Shown piece by piece: positions 9,197-18,149 of a stretch of DNA of 64,000 nt (within the stretch, counting starts at the first letter, position 1; the number at the start of each line of letters is the position of its first letter). Origin of the DNA: Streptomyces prunicolor NBRC 13075 (GTDB taxonomy: Bacteria; Actinomycetota; Actinomycetes; Streptomycetales; Streptomycetaceae); assembly GCF_000367365.1 (NCBI RefSeq), contig NZ_BARF01000007.1:1-64000 (forward strand), given 5' to 3'. The translations under genes were made by a program, and so were the position numbers. Under the pieces are notes generated by a model. It had not been told where the DNA came from and did no database searches. It saw nothing but the letters and a program-made list of their open reading frames with translations.

Positions 9197-10246
9197 ATGA
9201 CAGCCCCGGATTCCGCCGAAACCCAGACAGCGGGTCGGCCGACCCAGACCGCCACGCTCGCCGAGATCGCCCGCGAGGCCGGAGTGTCGGCTCCGACTGT
9301 TTCGAAGGTCCTCAACGGCCGCGCCGACGTCGCCCCCGCGACCCGCACCCGCGTCGAGGACCTGCTCCGCGTCTACGGCTACCGGCGCCGCCGTGCCGAG
9401 GCGACCCGCTCCCCGTTGATCGACCTGGTCTTCCACGAGCTGGAGAGCGCCTGGGCGATGGAGGTCATCCGGGGGGTGGAGAACGTGGCCCGTGACTCCG
9501 GGCTGAGCGTGGTGCTGAGTGAGAGTGCGGGGCGGCTGACCCCTGGCCGGACCTGGGCCGACCAGGTCGCCGCCCGCCGCCCGCACGGCGTGATCCTGGT
9601 CCTCTCCGGGCTCGACGAGTCGCAGCGGGCGCTGCTCACCAGCCGTTCCATCCCGTTCGTGGTGATGGATCCGGCCGGTGACCCGGGCGCGGACGTGCCC
9701 TCGATCGGTGCCACCAACTGGCAGGGCGGGCTCGCCGCCACCCGGCACCTGGTCGAACTCGGCCACACCCGGATCGGCGCGATCAGCGGACCGTCCCGGA
9801 TGATGTGCAGCCGCGCCCGGGTGGACGGATACCGGGCCGCCCTGGAGACCGCCGGGCTGCCGGTCGACAGCTCGCTGATCACCACCGGCGACTTCCATCA
9901 CGAGGCCGGTTACCGGCTGGGGCTGGAGTTGCTGCGCCGCCCGGACCGGCCCACCGCCGTCTTCGCCGGCAACGACCTCCAGGCGCTCGGTCTGTACGAG
10001 GCCGCGCGCGAACTCGGGCTGCGCATCCCGGAGGACCTGAGCGTGGTCGGCTTCGACGATCTGCCGGTGGCGCGCTGGGTGGGGCCGCCGCTGACGACCG
10101 TACGACAGCCCCTGACGGAGATGGCCGAGGCGGCGGCGAAGCTGGTGCTCGACCTCGGGCGCGAGGGGGAGTCCTCGGCGGCGCGCCGGGTGGAGCTGGC
10201 GACCAGTCTGGTGGTGCGGAGCAGTACGGCACCGCCCGCCGGGTGA
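9197..10246 (+). CDS. bxlR: LacI-family repressor (BxlR-like)
   Basis: 349 residues from the ATG at 9197. The N-terminal HTH is clear ([20 protein letters not shown]) with the hinge [11 protein letters not shown]. It is followed by a periplasmic-binding-protein-like effector domain with [20 protein letters not shown] and [13 protein letters not shown]. It is divergent from bxlEFGA and next to a xylanase gene, and the two promoters share CGAA-N3-TTCG sites, so it probably represses both until xylobiose or a related sugar is present. The frame is open far upstream, but that region is antisense to bxlE and is not coding. The effector is inferred from context, not from residues. Confidence 0.9.
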   Translation: MTAPDSAETQTAGRPTQTATLAEIAREAGVSAPTVSKVLNGRADVAPATRTRVEDLLRVYGYRRRRAEATRSPLIDLVFHELESAWAMEVIRGVENVARDSGLSVVLSESAGRLTPGRTWADQVAARRPHGVILVLSGLDESQRALLTSRSIPFVVMDPAGDPGADVPSIGATNWQGGLAATRHLVELGHTRIGAISGPSRMMCSRARVDGYRAALETAGLPVDSSLITTGDFHHEAGYRLGLELLRRPDRPTAVFAGNDLQALGLYEAARELGLRIPEDLSVVGFDDLPVARWVGPPLTTVRQPLTEMAEAAAKLVLDLGREGESSAARRVELATSLVVRSSTAPPAG

Positions 10247-10355
10247 CCCCGGTGGCTGGAAGGCGATGTGCCGGTGACGCGCGTGGCCGGAAGGTGACGT
10301 ATTGACGAGTGGGGTCGGTCGTCCCACACTCCTCCGAAGCCAATCGGTTGCACAA

Positions 10356-10368
10356 CCGAAACTTTCGG
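10356..10368. promoter_or_regulatory. Xylanase operator CCGAAACTTTCGG
   Basis: Perfect 13-bp palindrome around a central C, overlapping the start of the GGAGG ribosome site (10367-10371) of the xylanase gene. CGAAACTTTCG is a sequence reported upstream of several actinomycete xylanase genes. Just upstream is the near-palindrome CGGTTGCACAACCG. Its position between promoter and start codon fits repression by the neighbouring LacI-family protein. Confidence 0.65.
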
Positions 10369-10378
10369 AGGCACCCGC

Positions 10379-11722
10379 ATGAGATCTCTGAGAACCGGCT
10401 TGTCCCTGGCGGCCCTGTTCACCGGCGCCGTCATGCTCTTCGCGGCACCCGCCGCGCACGCCGCCGACACCCCGCTGCGCGACCTCGCCGCCGCGAAGGG
10501 CAAAGTCATCGGCACCGCGGTCACCGGCTCCAAGCTCACCGGCACGTACGGCGACATCGCGGGCAGTCAGTTCAGCTCGCTCACGCCCGGCAACGCCATG
10601 AAGTGGGAGACGGTCGAGCCGACGCAGGGCAGCTTCAACTGGGCGGAGGCGGACCAGATCGTCGCCTTCGCGCAGGCCCACAACCAGCAGGTGCGCGGCC
10701 ACACCCTGGTCTGGCACAGCCAGAACCCGAGCTGGCTGACCAACGGCACCTGGACCTCGGCCCAGTTGAGCAGCCTGCTCCAGAACCACATCAGTACCGA
10801 AGTCGGCCGCTACAAGGGGAAGATCACCGCCTGGGACGTGGTGAACGAGCCCTTCAACGAGGACGGCACGTACCGCTCGACGCTCTGGTACAACGGCCTC
10901 GGGGCCAACTACATAGCGCAGGCGCTGACTTGGGCCCACGCGGCCGACCCGGCCGCCAAGCTTTACATCAACGATTACAACGTCGAGGGCGTCAACGCGA
11001 AGTCCACCGCCCTCTACAACCTGGTCAAGTCCCTGAAGGCGGCGGGCGTTCCGATCGACGGGGTCGGCCTCCAGGCCCACCTCATCCTCGGCCAGGTCCC
11101 GGCCACCCTCCAGCAGAACATCCAGCGCTTCGCCGACCTGGGCGTGGACGTGGCGATCACCGAGCTGGACGTACGGATGGCGCTCCCGGCCGACAGCACC
11201 AAACTCGCCCAGCAGAAGGCCGACTTCAAGAGCGTCATGGCCGCCTGTGTCGCCGTCGCGCGCTGCGTGAACGTCACCGTGTGGGGCTTCACCGACTCCG
11301 ACTCCTGGGTCGACAGCACGTTCCCGGGCTACGGCGCGGCGACACCGTACGACGCCAACTACGCGCCGAAACCGGCGTACTACGGCCTCTCGGAGGCGCT
11401 CGGCGGCACGACCACGACCCCGCCGACCGGGGCGTGCTCGGCGACGTACAGCGTGGGCAGTCAGTGGAACACCGGGTTCACCGGGCAGGTGACGATCGCC
11501 TGTTCCGGGGCCTCGCTGTCGTCCTGGAAGGCGAGTTGGACGTACGGCGCCGGCCAGCAGATCACCCAGGCCTGGAACGCGACCTGCACCCAGTCGGGCA
11601 CTGCGGTGAGTTGTGCGAACGCGAGCTACAACGGGACGGTTCCGGACGGCGGTTCGGTGTCGTTCGGGTTCAACGCGTCCTGGAGCGGAAGCAACCCGGT
11701 ACCGGTGGTGACCCTGGGATGA
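10379..11722 (+). CDS. Secreted GH10 endo-1,4-beta-xylanase with CBM2
   Basis: 447 residues. A Sec signal peptide is followed by a likely cleavage after AAHA (residue 28). The GH10 barrel carries the acid/base Glu157 in WDVVNEPFN and the nucleophile Glu262 in ITELDVR, with [15 protein letters not shown] as the family motif. A short Thr/Pro linker leads to a C-terminal CBM2-like domain from about residue 350 ([27 protein letters not shown]). The CBM ends at PVVTLG, a few residues before the usual terminal Asn-Gly and Cys, so the classical end-to-end disulfide cannot form; other Cys pairs are present. It degrades xylan outside the cell and feeds the adjacent bxl importer. Confidence 0.95.
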   Translation: MRSLRTGLSLAALFTGAVMLFAAPAAHAADTPLRDLAAAKGKVIGTAVTGSKLTGTYGDIAGSQFSSLTPGNAMKWETVEPTQGSFNWAEADQIVAFAQAHNQQVRGHTLVWHSQNPSWLTNGTWTSAQLSSLLQNHISTEVGRYKGKITAWDVVNEPFNEDGTYRSTLWYNGLGANYIAQALTWAHAADPAAKLYINDYNVEGVNAKSTALYNLVKSLKAAGVPIDGVGLQAHLILGQVPATLQQNIQRFADLGVDVAITELDVRMALPADSTKLAQQKADFKSVMAACVAVARCVNVTVWGFTDSDSWVDSTFPGYGAATPYDANYAPKPAYYGLSEALGGTTTTPPTGACSATYSVGSQWNTGFTGQVTIACSGASLSSWKASWTYGAGQQITQAWNATCTQSGTAVSCANASYNGTVPDGGSVSFGFNASWSGSNPVPVVTLG

Positions 11723-11857
11723 GGGAGGCGGGGAGGGACGCGTGGGGGAGCGCGGGGGAGTGAGACGGGACTGAGAACCGTGAAATTTTCCGTAGAAAAC
11801 CGTCTCGGGACGTCTCCCCTAACTTTCTCCTAATAATTCACACTTACGTTCCTCCCC

Positions 11858-12910
11858 GTGACGGACACAGAGAACGTTGACGAGGACAGACGAGTGGGCC
11901 GGCGATCACGAGTGCTGAAGATCGCCGGCCTCACTCTGGCCGGTGCCCTCGTCCTGGGTGTCGCCACGGCCGGCTGGGCCTACTGGCACCTCAACAGCAA
12001 CATCAAGAGCGTCGACATCGACAGCGCGCTCGGCGCCGACCGCCCCGCGAAGGCGGTGACCACACCCTCCGCCGCCGCGTCCGCGTCCGCCGCCCCCGTG
12101 CCGACCGGCTCCCTGAACATCCTGGTCCTCGGCTCCGACTCGCGCAGCGGCAAGGAGAACAAGGCACTCGGCGGCGGCGACAGCTCCGGCGCCCGCTCCG
12201 ACACCGCGATGGTCGTGCACATCGACGCGGGCCGTAAGAAGGCCACGATCGTCAGCATCCCGCGCGACACCCTCGTCACCCGCCCGTCCTGCCCGCTGTC
12301 GTCGGGGGGTTCGACGTCGGTGGCGTACAGCGCGATGTTCAACACCGCCTACTCCGTGGGCGGTCCGGTCTGTGCGGTCAAGACGGTCGAGTCGATCACG
12401 GGCGTCCGTATGGACCACTACATAGAGATCGACTTCGCGGGCTTCGCGAAGCTGGTCAACGCGCTCGGCGGTGTCACGGTCACCACCACCCAGGACATCG
12501 ACGACGACGACAGCCACCTGCACCTGAAGAAGGGCACCCACCACCTCAACGGCAAGCAGGCCCTCGCCCTCGCCCGCACCCGGCACGGCATAGGCGACGG
12601 CAGCGACCTGGGCCGAATAGGTCTCCAACAGATGCTGGTGAAGGCCCTGTTGACCCAGATCTCCACCAACGACCTCCTCACCGACCCCACCAAGCTCTAC
12701 GAGGTCACCGACGCGGTGACCGACAGCCTCACCACCGACACCGGCCTCGACTCCCTGAGCGAACTGATCAGCCTCGGCCAGAGTGTGAAGGGCCTGTCGG
12801 CGGACGCGGTGACGACGGTGACGATGCCGAACGTCACGGCACCGTCCGACCCGAACCGGGTGGTCGCGAAGGAGCCGGCGGCGAGCGATCTGTGGGAGTC
12901 ACTGCGCTGA
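11858..12910 (+). CDS. LytR-CpsA-Psr (LCP) family envelope protein
   Basis: 350 residues. A short cytoplasmic basic stretch precedes a membrane anchor (about residues 23-43, VLKIAGLTLAGALVLGVATA). The LCP domain follows: LNILVLGSDSR, SDTAMVVHID, ATIVSIPRDTLV, the RMDHYIEIDFAGF segment, NALGGV, and LNGKQALALARTR. LCP proteins transfer undecaprenyl-linked glycopolymers to peptidoglycan on the outer face of the membrane. The catalytic-type Arg and Asp residues are present. The GTG start lacks a Shine-Dalgarno, but TACGTT (11845-11850) ends seven bases before it, so a leaderless mRNA is likely. A proposed target glycopolymer cannot be read from context. Confidence 0.92.
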   Translation: MTDTENVDEDRRVGRRSRVLKIAGLTLAGALVLGVATAGWAYWHLNSNIKSVDIDSALGADRPAKAVTTPSAAASASAAPVPTGSLNILVLGSDSRSGKENKALGGGDSSGARSDTAMVVHIDAGRKKATIVSIPRDTLVTRPSCPLSSGGSTSVAYSAMFNTAYSVGGPVCAVKTVESITGVRMDHYIEIDFAGFAKLVNALGGVTVTTTQDIDDDDSHLHLKKGTHHLNGKQALALARTRHGIGDGSDLGRIGLQQMLVKALLTQISTNDLLTDPTKLYEVTDAVTDSLTTDTGLDSLSELISLGQSVKGLSADAVTTVTMPNVTAPSDPNRVVAKEPAASDLWESLR

Positions 12911-13061
12911 CCTGCGTAGATACGGAGGCGGAAAAAATCTTCGGGGAATTCCGGCGAGTGTGTCGATCCGCTCGCCCCTCGTTCGACGCATGGTTGAAAG
13001 GCCGGGAAGAGCCCGGTCGGACACCGTCAGAGAACGTCAGCGAACGACCCGAGGAGTCACC

Positions 13062-13418
13062 ATGCCCCGCTACCTCTCCCTCGTGCAGATCGATGAGAAG
13101 ACCGCCCCCGCCGAGGGCCCCAGCGCCGAGCTGATGCAGCGCATGGGCGAGCTGATCGAGGAGATCACCAAGGCCGGGGTCATGCTCGACACCGCCGGTC
13201 TCACCCCGACCGCGCAGGGCGCCCGCGTGCACTGGGAGGGCGGCAAGATCTCCGTGACCGACGGCCCCTTCACCGAGTCCAAGGAGGTCGTCGGCGGCTA
13301 CGCGCTCATGCAGTGCAAGGACATGGCCGAGGCGATCGAGTGGACGAAGCGGTTCCTGAAGGTGCACGAGGAGTTCTGGACGGTGACGTGCGAGGTGCGG
13401 GAGATCGCGGAGGGCTGA
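13062..13418 (+). CDS. YCII-related DGPF-domain protein
   Basis: 118 residues. The family hallmark DGPFTESKEVVGGY is present (Asp-Gly-Pro-Phe). The fold is the YciI-like dimeric ferredoxin barrel, cytoplasmic, biochemical role unknown. The ATG at 13062 has GAGGAG at 13051-13056. DGPF proteins are typically encoded next to ECF42 sigma factors, exactly as here, 83 bp upstream of the sigma gene on the same strand. They are thought to be co-regulated, possibly as an output or modulator of the sigma factor. Confidence 0.9.
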   Translation: MPRYLSLVQIDEKTAPAEGPSAELMQRMGELIEEITKAGVMLDTAGLTPTAQGARVHWEGGKISVTDGPFTESKEVVGGYALMQCKDMAEAIEWTKRFLKVHEEFWTVTCEVREIAEG

Positions 13419-13501
13419 GCCTTCCCCGGCTCCGCGCGGTTTCCGTGGCCTTTCCCGGCCTTCCTTGGTCTGAGGCCGCCGGGGGTGTTGCATGGTGGGT
13501 T

Positions 13502-14809
13502 GTGACTCCGGAATCACAACCCACCGCAGACCCGCGTGCCACCGCCACGAACGCTCGCGGCAAGGTCACGGACCCGCACAGCACCATCGAGACCGTCTTC
13601 CGCATCGAGTCCCCCCGCATCATCGCCGCCGTCGCCCGCCTGGTCCGCGACGTCGGCATCGCCGAGGAACTCGCGCAGGACGCGCTGGTCGCCGCGCTGG
13701 AGCAGTGGCCGAGGGACGGCGTGCCCGACAACCCGGGCGCCTGGCTCATGGCCACGGTCAGGCACCGCGCCGTCGACCTGATCCGGCGCCGCGAGAACTA
13801 CGCCCGCAAGCTCCAGGAGATCGGCCGCACCCTGGAGACGACGGCCCCGCCCGAGGAACCCTCCGCCCCCGACGACATCGACGACGACCTCCTGCGCCTG
13901 GTCTTCACCACCTGCCACCCGGTCCTGTCCCCGGAGGCCCGCACCGCCCTCACCCTGCGCCTCCTCGGCGGCCTGACCACCCCCGAGATCGCCCGCGCCT
14001 TCCTCGCCCCCGAACCGACGATCGCCCAGCGCATCGTCCGCGCCAAACGCACCCTCGCCACCAAGAACGTCGCCTTCGAGGTCCCCTACGGCCCCGACCG
14101 CGAGGCCCGCCTGGGCTCCGTCCTGGACGTCATCTACCTGATCTTCAACGAGGGTTACGCGGCGACAGCAGGCGACGACTGGCTCCGCCCCAGCCTCTGC
14201 GAGGACGCCCTCCGCCTGGCCCGACTCCTCTCCGGCCTGATGCCGAAGGAACCCGAAGTGCACGCCCTGGCCTCCCTGTTGGAGTTCCAGGCCTCCCGCT
14301 CGGCCGCCCGCACCGCCCCGAACGGCGACCCCGTCCTCCTCAAGGACCAGAACCGCCGCCGCTGGAACCGCCTCCTCATCGCCCGCGGCATCACCGCCCT
14401 GGGCCGCGCGGACGCCGTAGCGACAGGCGCCCCGGGCCCCTATGCCCTCCAGGCCGCCATCGCCGCCTGCCACGCCCACGCGTACACCTACGACGAGACC
14501 GACTGGCCGACGATCGCGACCCTGTACGGCCTCCTCGCCACCCGATCCCCGTCCCCGGTGGTCGAGTTGAACCGCGCGGTCGCCGTCTCGATGGCACAGG
14601 GCCCGGCCCCGGCCTTGGAGATCGTCGACACCCTCGCCACCGAACCCGCCCTGCGCGACTACCACTTGCTCCCGAGCGTCCGCGGCGATCTGCTCCTCCG
14701 CCTCGGCCGTACGACGGAGGCGAAGGCGGAGTTCACACGGGCGGCTTCGCTGGCGCGCAACGAACGCGAACGCCAACTCCTGCTGCGCCGGGCGGCGGAG
14801 GCGTCGTAG
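13502..14809 (+). CDS. ECF42-type RNA polymerase sigma factor with C-terminal extension
   Basis: 435 residues from the GTG at 13502, more than twice a minimal ECF sigma. Sigma region 2 is seen as IAEELAQDALVAALEQWP and ATVRHRAVDLIRRR, and region 4 as LRLLGGLTTPEIARAFL with RIVRAKRTL. The remaining roughly 250 residues form an all-helical, TPR-like extension (SPVVELNRAVAVSMAQGP, ARNERERQLLLRRAAE) characteristic of ECF42. In that group the extension replaces an anti-sigma factor, and none is encoded nearby. The gene lies after the DGPF protein and is likely co-transcribed or co-regulated with it. The exact start is uncertain because no strong ribosome site is visible. Confidence 0.9.
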   Translation: MTPESQPTADPRATATNARGKVTDPHSTIETVFRIESPRIIAAVARLVRDVGIAEELAQDALVAALEQWPRDGVPDNPGAWLMATVRHRAVDLIRRRENYARKLQEIGRTLETTAPPEEPSAPDDIDDDLLRLVFTTCHPVLSPEARTALTLRLLGGLTTPEIARAFLAPEPTIAQRIVRAKRTLATKNVAFEVPYGPDREARLGSVLDVIYLIFNEGYAATAGDDWLRPSLCEDALRLARLLSGLMPKEPEVHALASLLEFQASRSAARTAPNGDPVLLKDQNRRRWNRLLIARGITALGRADAVATGAPGPYALQAAIAACHAHAYTYDETDWPTIATLYGLLATRSPSPVVELNRAVAVSMAQGPAPALEIVDTLATEPALRDYHLLPSVRGDLLLRLGRTTEAKAEFTRAASLARNERERQLLLRRAAEAS

Positions 14810-14837
14810 CGCAAAGGGGGTCCACGACCTTTGACCG

Positions 14838-16040
14838 TCAGACGGGCCGCCCGATCAGCATCGCCGGCGCCCCCGCCACCCGAGTAAGGAACACGGTCGC
14901 CGAGTTGGGCCCCTGAGGCTTCACCTTGCGCCGCAACTCCTCCGGTTCGACAGCCGACCCCCGCTTCTTCACGGTGAGCACGCCCACCTCCCGCTCCCGC
15001 AGCAACGCCTTCAACTTCTTGACGCCGAAGGGGAGTTGATCGGTGATCTCATAGGCTGAGGCATACGCGGTAGGCCGTAGCTCATCCGCTGTCACATACG
15101 CGATGGTCTCGTCGACAAGACCACCGTCGACCTCCTCCGCGACCTCGGCGACGAGGTGGGCGCGGATGACGGCGCCGTCGGGTTCGTACAAGTACCGCCC
15201 CACGGAACGGACTTCAGGGTCCGGAAGTCCCCGCCCGTGCAGAACTCGCGGTCCGGGGAGGAGAGTTGCCCGAACTGCCCCCGCCCGCACACCCGTCCCG
15301 AACCACAGCACCGCCTCCTTCACATCACCCCCGTCCGAGATCCACTCCGCCTCGGCCGCCGCCGGGATCGCCTCGTGCGGTACCCCGGGTGCGATCTTCA
15401 GCGCGGCGAGCGGGGCCGTCGTAGCCGCGCCGATGGCCCAGGACAACGGGGGCGAGTACGCCTCGGGATCGAAGATGCGCCCCCGGCCGCCGCGCCGCGC
15501 GGGGTCGACGAAGACGGCGTCGTACGCGGACGTGTCCACCTCCGTCACATCCGCCTCGCGCACCTCGATCAGCTCGGCCAGCCCCAGTGCCTCCGCGTTG
15601 GCGCGCGCCACGGCAACCGTCAGCGGATCGCGGTCCACGGCCAGGACCCGCACCCCCGCCCGCGCCAGCGCGATCGCGTCGCCGCCGATTCCGCAGCAGA
15701 GGTCGGCGACGGAGGTCACGCCCAGGTCCAGGAGGCGGGCGGCGCGGTACGTGGCGACGCTTGTCCGGGTCGACTGCTCGAAGCCGTTCGGGGTGAAGAA
15801 CATCCGGTCGGCGTCCTCGGGCGTGAACTTCGCCGCCGCCGCCCGTTGGCGCAGCCGGGCCTGGCCGAGGGCCGCCGAGACGAGGTCGGCGGGGTGGTCG
15901 CGGCGCAGCCGGGTGGCGACGGCGAGTTCCTTGGCCGGGTCGGTGCCGCGGACCTCGTCGAGGAGGGCGCGGCCCTCGGGGGTGAGCAGGGCGGCGAAGG
16001 CGCGTACGGGGTCGTGCGTCGGGTCAGTGGGGTCGTTCAC
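14838..16040 (-). CDS. Class I SAM-dependent methyltransferase with THUMP-like domain
   Basis: 400 residues. The Rossmann methyltransferase core is clear: VADLCCGIGGDAIALARAG (motif I) then VLAVDRDPLTVAVARANA (acidic loop) and DAVFVDPARR (motif IV, D-P-A). The C-terminal part matches the THUMP-like domain seen in bacterial proteins of this architecture (LPFGVKKLKALL, VLTVKKRGSAVEPEELRRKV). The family is predicted to act on nucleic acid, probably RNA, but the substrate is unknown. It converges on the sigma gene with 28 bp between the stops, and it is divergent from the deacetylase pair. Confidence 0.88.
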   Translation of the reverse strand: MNDPTDPTHDPVRAFAALLTPEGRALLDEVRGTDPAKELAVATRLRRDHPADLVSAALGQARLRQRAAAAKFTPEDADRMFFTPNGFEQSTRTSVATYRAARLLDLGVTSVADLCCGIGGDAIALARAGVRVLAVDRDPLTVAVARANAEALGLAELIEVREADVTEVDTSAYDAVFVDPARRGGRGRIFDPEAYSPPLSWAIGAATTAPLAALKIAPGVPHEAIPAAAEAEWISDGGDVKEAVLWFGTGVRAGAVRATLLPGPRVLHGRGLPDPEVRSVGRYLYEPDGAVIRAHLVAEVAEEVDGGLVDETIAYVTADELRPTAYASAYEITDQLPFGVKKLKALLREREVGVLTVKKRGSAVEPEELRRKVKPQGPNSATVFLTRVAGAPAMLIGRPV

Positions 16041-16213
16041 CGGGACATTGTGGGCCAGTCGGTGGACGGTGTGCCTCCGGTGGCGGTGTGTTGGCGGTGT
16101 CGGCGCGGGATCGGGGCCGGGTCCTGAAAAGATCCGACCCCATGCGAGTAGTCGTACAAAATGACATCAATCGGGCGCGCGGAGGGCGAGGGGCCCGGGG
16201 CGATCGAGGTCGG

Positions 16214-17107
16214 ATGACAGGGGCCGCCCGTGGCGCGCTCGCCGCCCTCGCGTTCGCCGCTCTGGTCTCCGGGTGCGGCCAGCCCGGCTCCGGCGTGGCC
16301 GTCCACCCGGCGGGCGGCGCGCAGCCGTTGCACGCGCCCCCGGCCCGCGCGCTGGACTCCTACGCGACCAAGTTGCGCGCCGCGTACGCCGCGCGGGTCG
16401 CGGCGGCCAAGCGCTGGGGGCTGGCGAAGGTGCCCCTCCAGGCCCCGCCGGCGCCCGCCCACAAGCCGGAGATCACCGCGCGCAAGGGTTTCGAGGTGGA
16501 CGACCAGGAGGAGCTGAACCTCCCGCCGGTCTTCACCACGATCCCCACGAAACAGAAGATCGTCTTCCTCACCATCGACGACGGCGAGGAGAAGGACCCC
16601 GCGTTCCTGCGGATGATGAGCGACCTGAAGATCCCGTACACGGCCTTCCTCAGCAACTACCTGGTGAAGGACGACTACGGCTACTTCCGGAAGATGCAGT
16701 CCCAGGGGCACACGATCAACAACCACACCCTCACGCACCCGTATCTGCCGGGCCTGTCGTACGCCGAGCAGAAGCGTGAGATCTGCGGCATGCAGGACAT
16801 CATGAAGAAGCAGTTCGGCAAGGCCCCGACGGTCTTCCGGCCGCCGTACGGGAACTACAACCACGACACCCTCGTCGCCGCGAAGTCCTGCGGCATCAAG
16901 TACGCCCCGATCTGGGACGAGGAGGTGTTCGTCGACCACTGGGAGTACCGCGAGGACGACCGGTCCCTGCACCCCGGGGACATCGTCCTGACGCACTTCC
17001 GGGGCCGTGCGGACTGGAAGGGCACGATGGTCGACGACATGCGCCGCTTCCTGGGCAAGGTCACGGCGGAGGGGTACGCGGTGGCCCGCCTGGAGGACTA
17101 CCTGTGA
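16214..17107 (+). CDS. Lipoprotein polysaccharide deacetylase (CE4/NodB)
   Basis: 297 residues from the ATG at 16214. This start gives a compact lipoprotein signal with lipobox LVSGC (Cys21) and has GAGG at 16206-16209. An upstream in-frame ATG at 16142 would add 24 Arg/Gly-rich residues and is less likely. The NodB motifs are intact: FLTIDDG (catalytic and metal Asp), HTLTH (metal His pair), RPPYGNYN, and a C-terminal HPGDIVLTHF. It should de-N-acetylate a cell-wall or capsular glycan outside the membrane, using a divalent metal. The downstream gene is a diverged tandem copy overlapping by four bases. Confidence 0.92.
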   Translation: MTGAARGALAALAFAALVSGCGQPGSGVAVHPAGGAQPLHAPPARALDSYATKLRAAYAARVAAAKRWGLAKVPLQAPPAPAHKPEITARKGFEVDDQEELNLPPVFTTIPTKQKIVFLTIDDGEEKDPAFLRMMSDLKIPYTAFLSNYLVKDDYGYFRKMQSQGHTINNHTLTHPYLPGLSYAEQKREICGMQDIMKKQFGKAPTVFRPPYGNYNHDTLVAAKSCGIKYAPIWDEEVFVDHWEYREDDRSLHPGDIVLTHFRGRADWKGTMVDDMRRFLGKVTAEGYAVARLEDYL

Positions 17108-17811
17108 GGGTCCGGGTACCGGTGGCCGTCGCTCTGGCGGCCACCCTCCTCACCGGCTGCGCCCAGTCCGTCGACCCCATCGAACGGCTGGGCAAGAAGG
17201 CCGCCCAACGAGTCCACCCGCACGGCCCGACCCGCGAACAGCCGTACCGCCACTGGGGTTTGACGGCCCCGCTGGCCCCCGCCCCCAAACCCTCCCTCCG
17301 ACCCGCCCCCCGCTCGGCGGGCCCGGGCCTCCCACCCGTCGTGGACCACGTCCGCACCCACGACAAGGTCGTCTTCCTGACCTACGACGCCCAGGGCACG
17401 GGCGCGGACACGCGACGGGACCCGAGGTTCGCCGACCTGGTCCGCGAACTACGGCTCCCGGTCACGGTGTTCCCCACCGCACCGCGACACGGCCACTTCG
17501 CCGGCCTGCCCTACGCCACCCAGCGCAGCGAGATCTGCGGCCACTGGCCCCGGCCCAACTCCCGGCTGCTCAGGCCCCCTTACGGCACGTACGACACGAC
17601 GACCCGCCGTGCCGCGGCCGACTGCGGAGTCTCCGCCCTGGTCCTCTGGCGGGCCTCCACGACGACCGGAACCCTGACCTACGCCCGGGGCGACCACCAC
17701 CTCACCCCCGGCGACATCGTCCAGGTCGGCCCGGCCGACAGCACGGCCCGCCTGCTGCGCGGGATCCAGGAACTGGGGCTGACGGTGGGGCGCCTGGAGG
17801 ACTACCTCTGA
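17104..17811 (+). CDS. Degenerate polysaccharide deacetylase-like lipoprotein
   Basis: 235 residues. GTG start overlaps the upstream stop (GTGA). The lipobox is LLTGC (Cys19). It aligns with the preceding deacetylase at VVFLTYD, GLPYATQRSEICG, LLRPPYGTYD, HHLTPGDIV and the identical C-terminus RLEDYL, so it is a tandem duplicate. Catalytic residues are lost: motif 1 reads TYDAQ instead of TIDDG, and the segment holding the His pair (HTLTH in the partner) has been deleted together with about 25 neighbouring residues. RPPYG is kept. It is probably inactive as a deacetylase and may bind glycan or pair with its active neighbour. Confidence 0.85.
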   Translation: MRVRVPVAVALAATLLTGCAQSVDPIERLGKKAAQRVHPHGPTREQPYRHWGLTAPLAPAPKPSLRPAPRSAGPGLPPVVDHVRTHDKVVFLTYDAQGTGADTRRDPRFADLVRELRLPVTVFPTAPRHGHFAGLPYATQRSEICGHWPRPNSRLLRPPYGTYDTTTRRAAADCGVSALVLWRASTTTGTLTYARGDHHLTPGDIVQVGPADSTARLLRGIQELGLTVGRLEDYL

Positions 17812-17829
17812 GCCGACGGAGCGAGGTCC

Positions 17830-17912
17830 GGCCACTCCAGCCCGTCCGGCGTTCGAGGACGAGGCCGTTCAGGCCGAAGGGGGGTCTGGGGGCACAGCCC
17901 CCAGGGACGGCG
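17830..17912 (+). repeat. Dispersed intergenic repeat with GGGGTCTGGGGGC core, copy 1
   Basis: CCAGCCCGTCCGGCGTTCGA leads into GGCCGAAGGGGGGTCTGGG and a hairpin CTGGGGGC-ACA-GCCCCCAG (17886-17904). The whole arrangement is familiar from many Streptomyces intergenic regions. The core is repeated at 57136-57163 in this window. The hairpin just downstream of the deacetylase pair may also terminate transcription. The rest of 17812-17978 shows no gene. Confidence 0.65.
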
Positions 17913-17978
17913 GCATCAAGCACAGGCCCGCCGGACAGCTCGGGGCGACGGAGAAATTCCGCTCAAGCGCCGCGGGCA

Positions 17979-18005
17979 TTGGCACTCCGCTTGACCGAGT
18001 GCTAA
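17979..18005. promoter_or_regulatory. CIRCE operator 1 (HrcA site)
   Basis: TTGGCACTC-N9-GAGTGCTAA, one base from the CIRCE consensus TTAGCACTC-N9-GAGTGCTAA. HrcA binding here represses groES-groEL1 until heat stress. The spacer contains the likely -35 element. Confidence 0.95.
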
Positions 18006-18019
18006 TCGCAGTCATAGTC
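17991..18019 (+). promoter_or_regulatory. groES promoter
   Basis: TTGACC at 17991-17996 is a good -35 hexamer placed inside the spacer and right arm of CIRCE 1. The -10 is probably CATAGT (18013-18018), at 16 bp spacing. Overlap of promoter and operator explains repression. Confidence 0.6.
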
Positions 18020-18025
18020 TCAGAC

Positions 18026-18052
18026 CTGGCACTCCCCCCTGGAGAGTGCCAA
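18026..18052. promoter_or_regulatory. CIRCE operator 2 (HrcA site)
   Basis: CTGGCACTC-N9-GAGTGCCAA, an eight-base perfect inverted repeat (TGGCACTC/GAGTGCCA) around nine bases. It lies 20 bp downstream of the first site, so it would cover the start of the transcript. Paired CIRCE sites are known before groES in Streptomyces. Confidence 0.9.
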
Positions 18053-18149
18053 TAGCGACGGGCAGGTCCGGCACCCGCGACGACGGATCGACCTGGTCGC
18101 CACCTCAGACAGTTAACCCCGTGAGATCTCCGAAGGGGGAGGTCGGATC

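Noticed and set aside
7751..11080. Very long minus-strand open frame of more than 1100 codons spanning bxlE, bxlR and the xylanase gene
   Set aside because: Only the bxlE part has protein-like sequence; the rest is antisense to bxlR and the xylanase, a usual effect of high GC.
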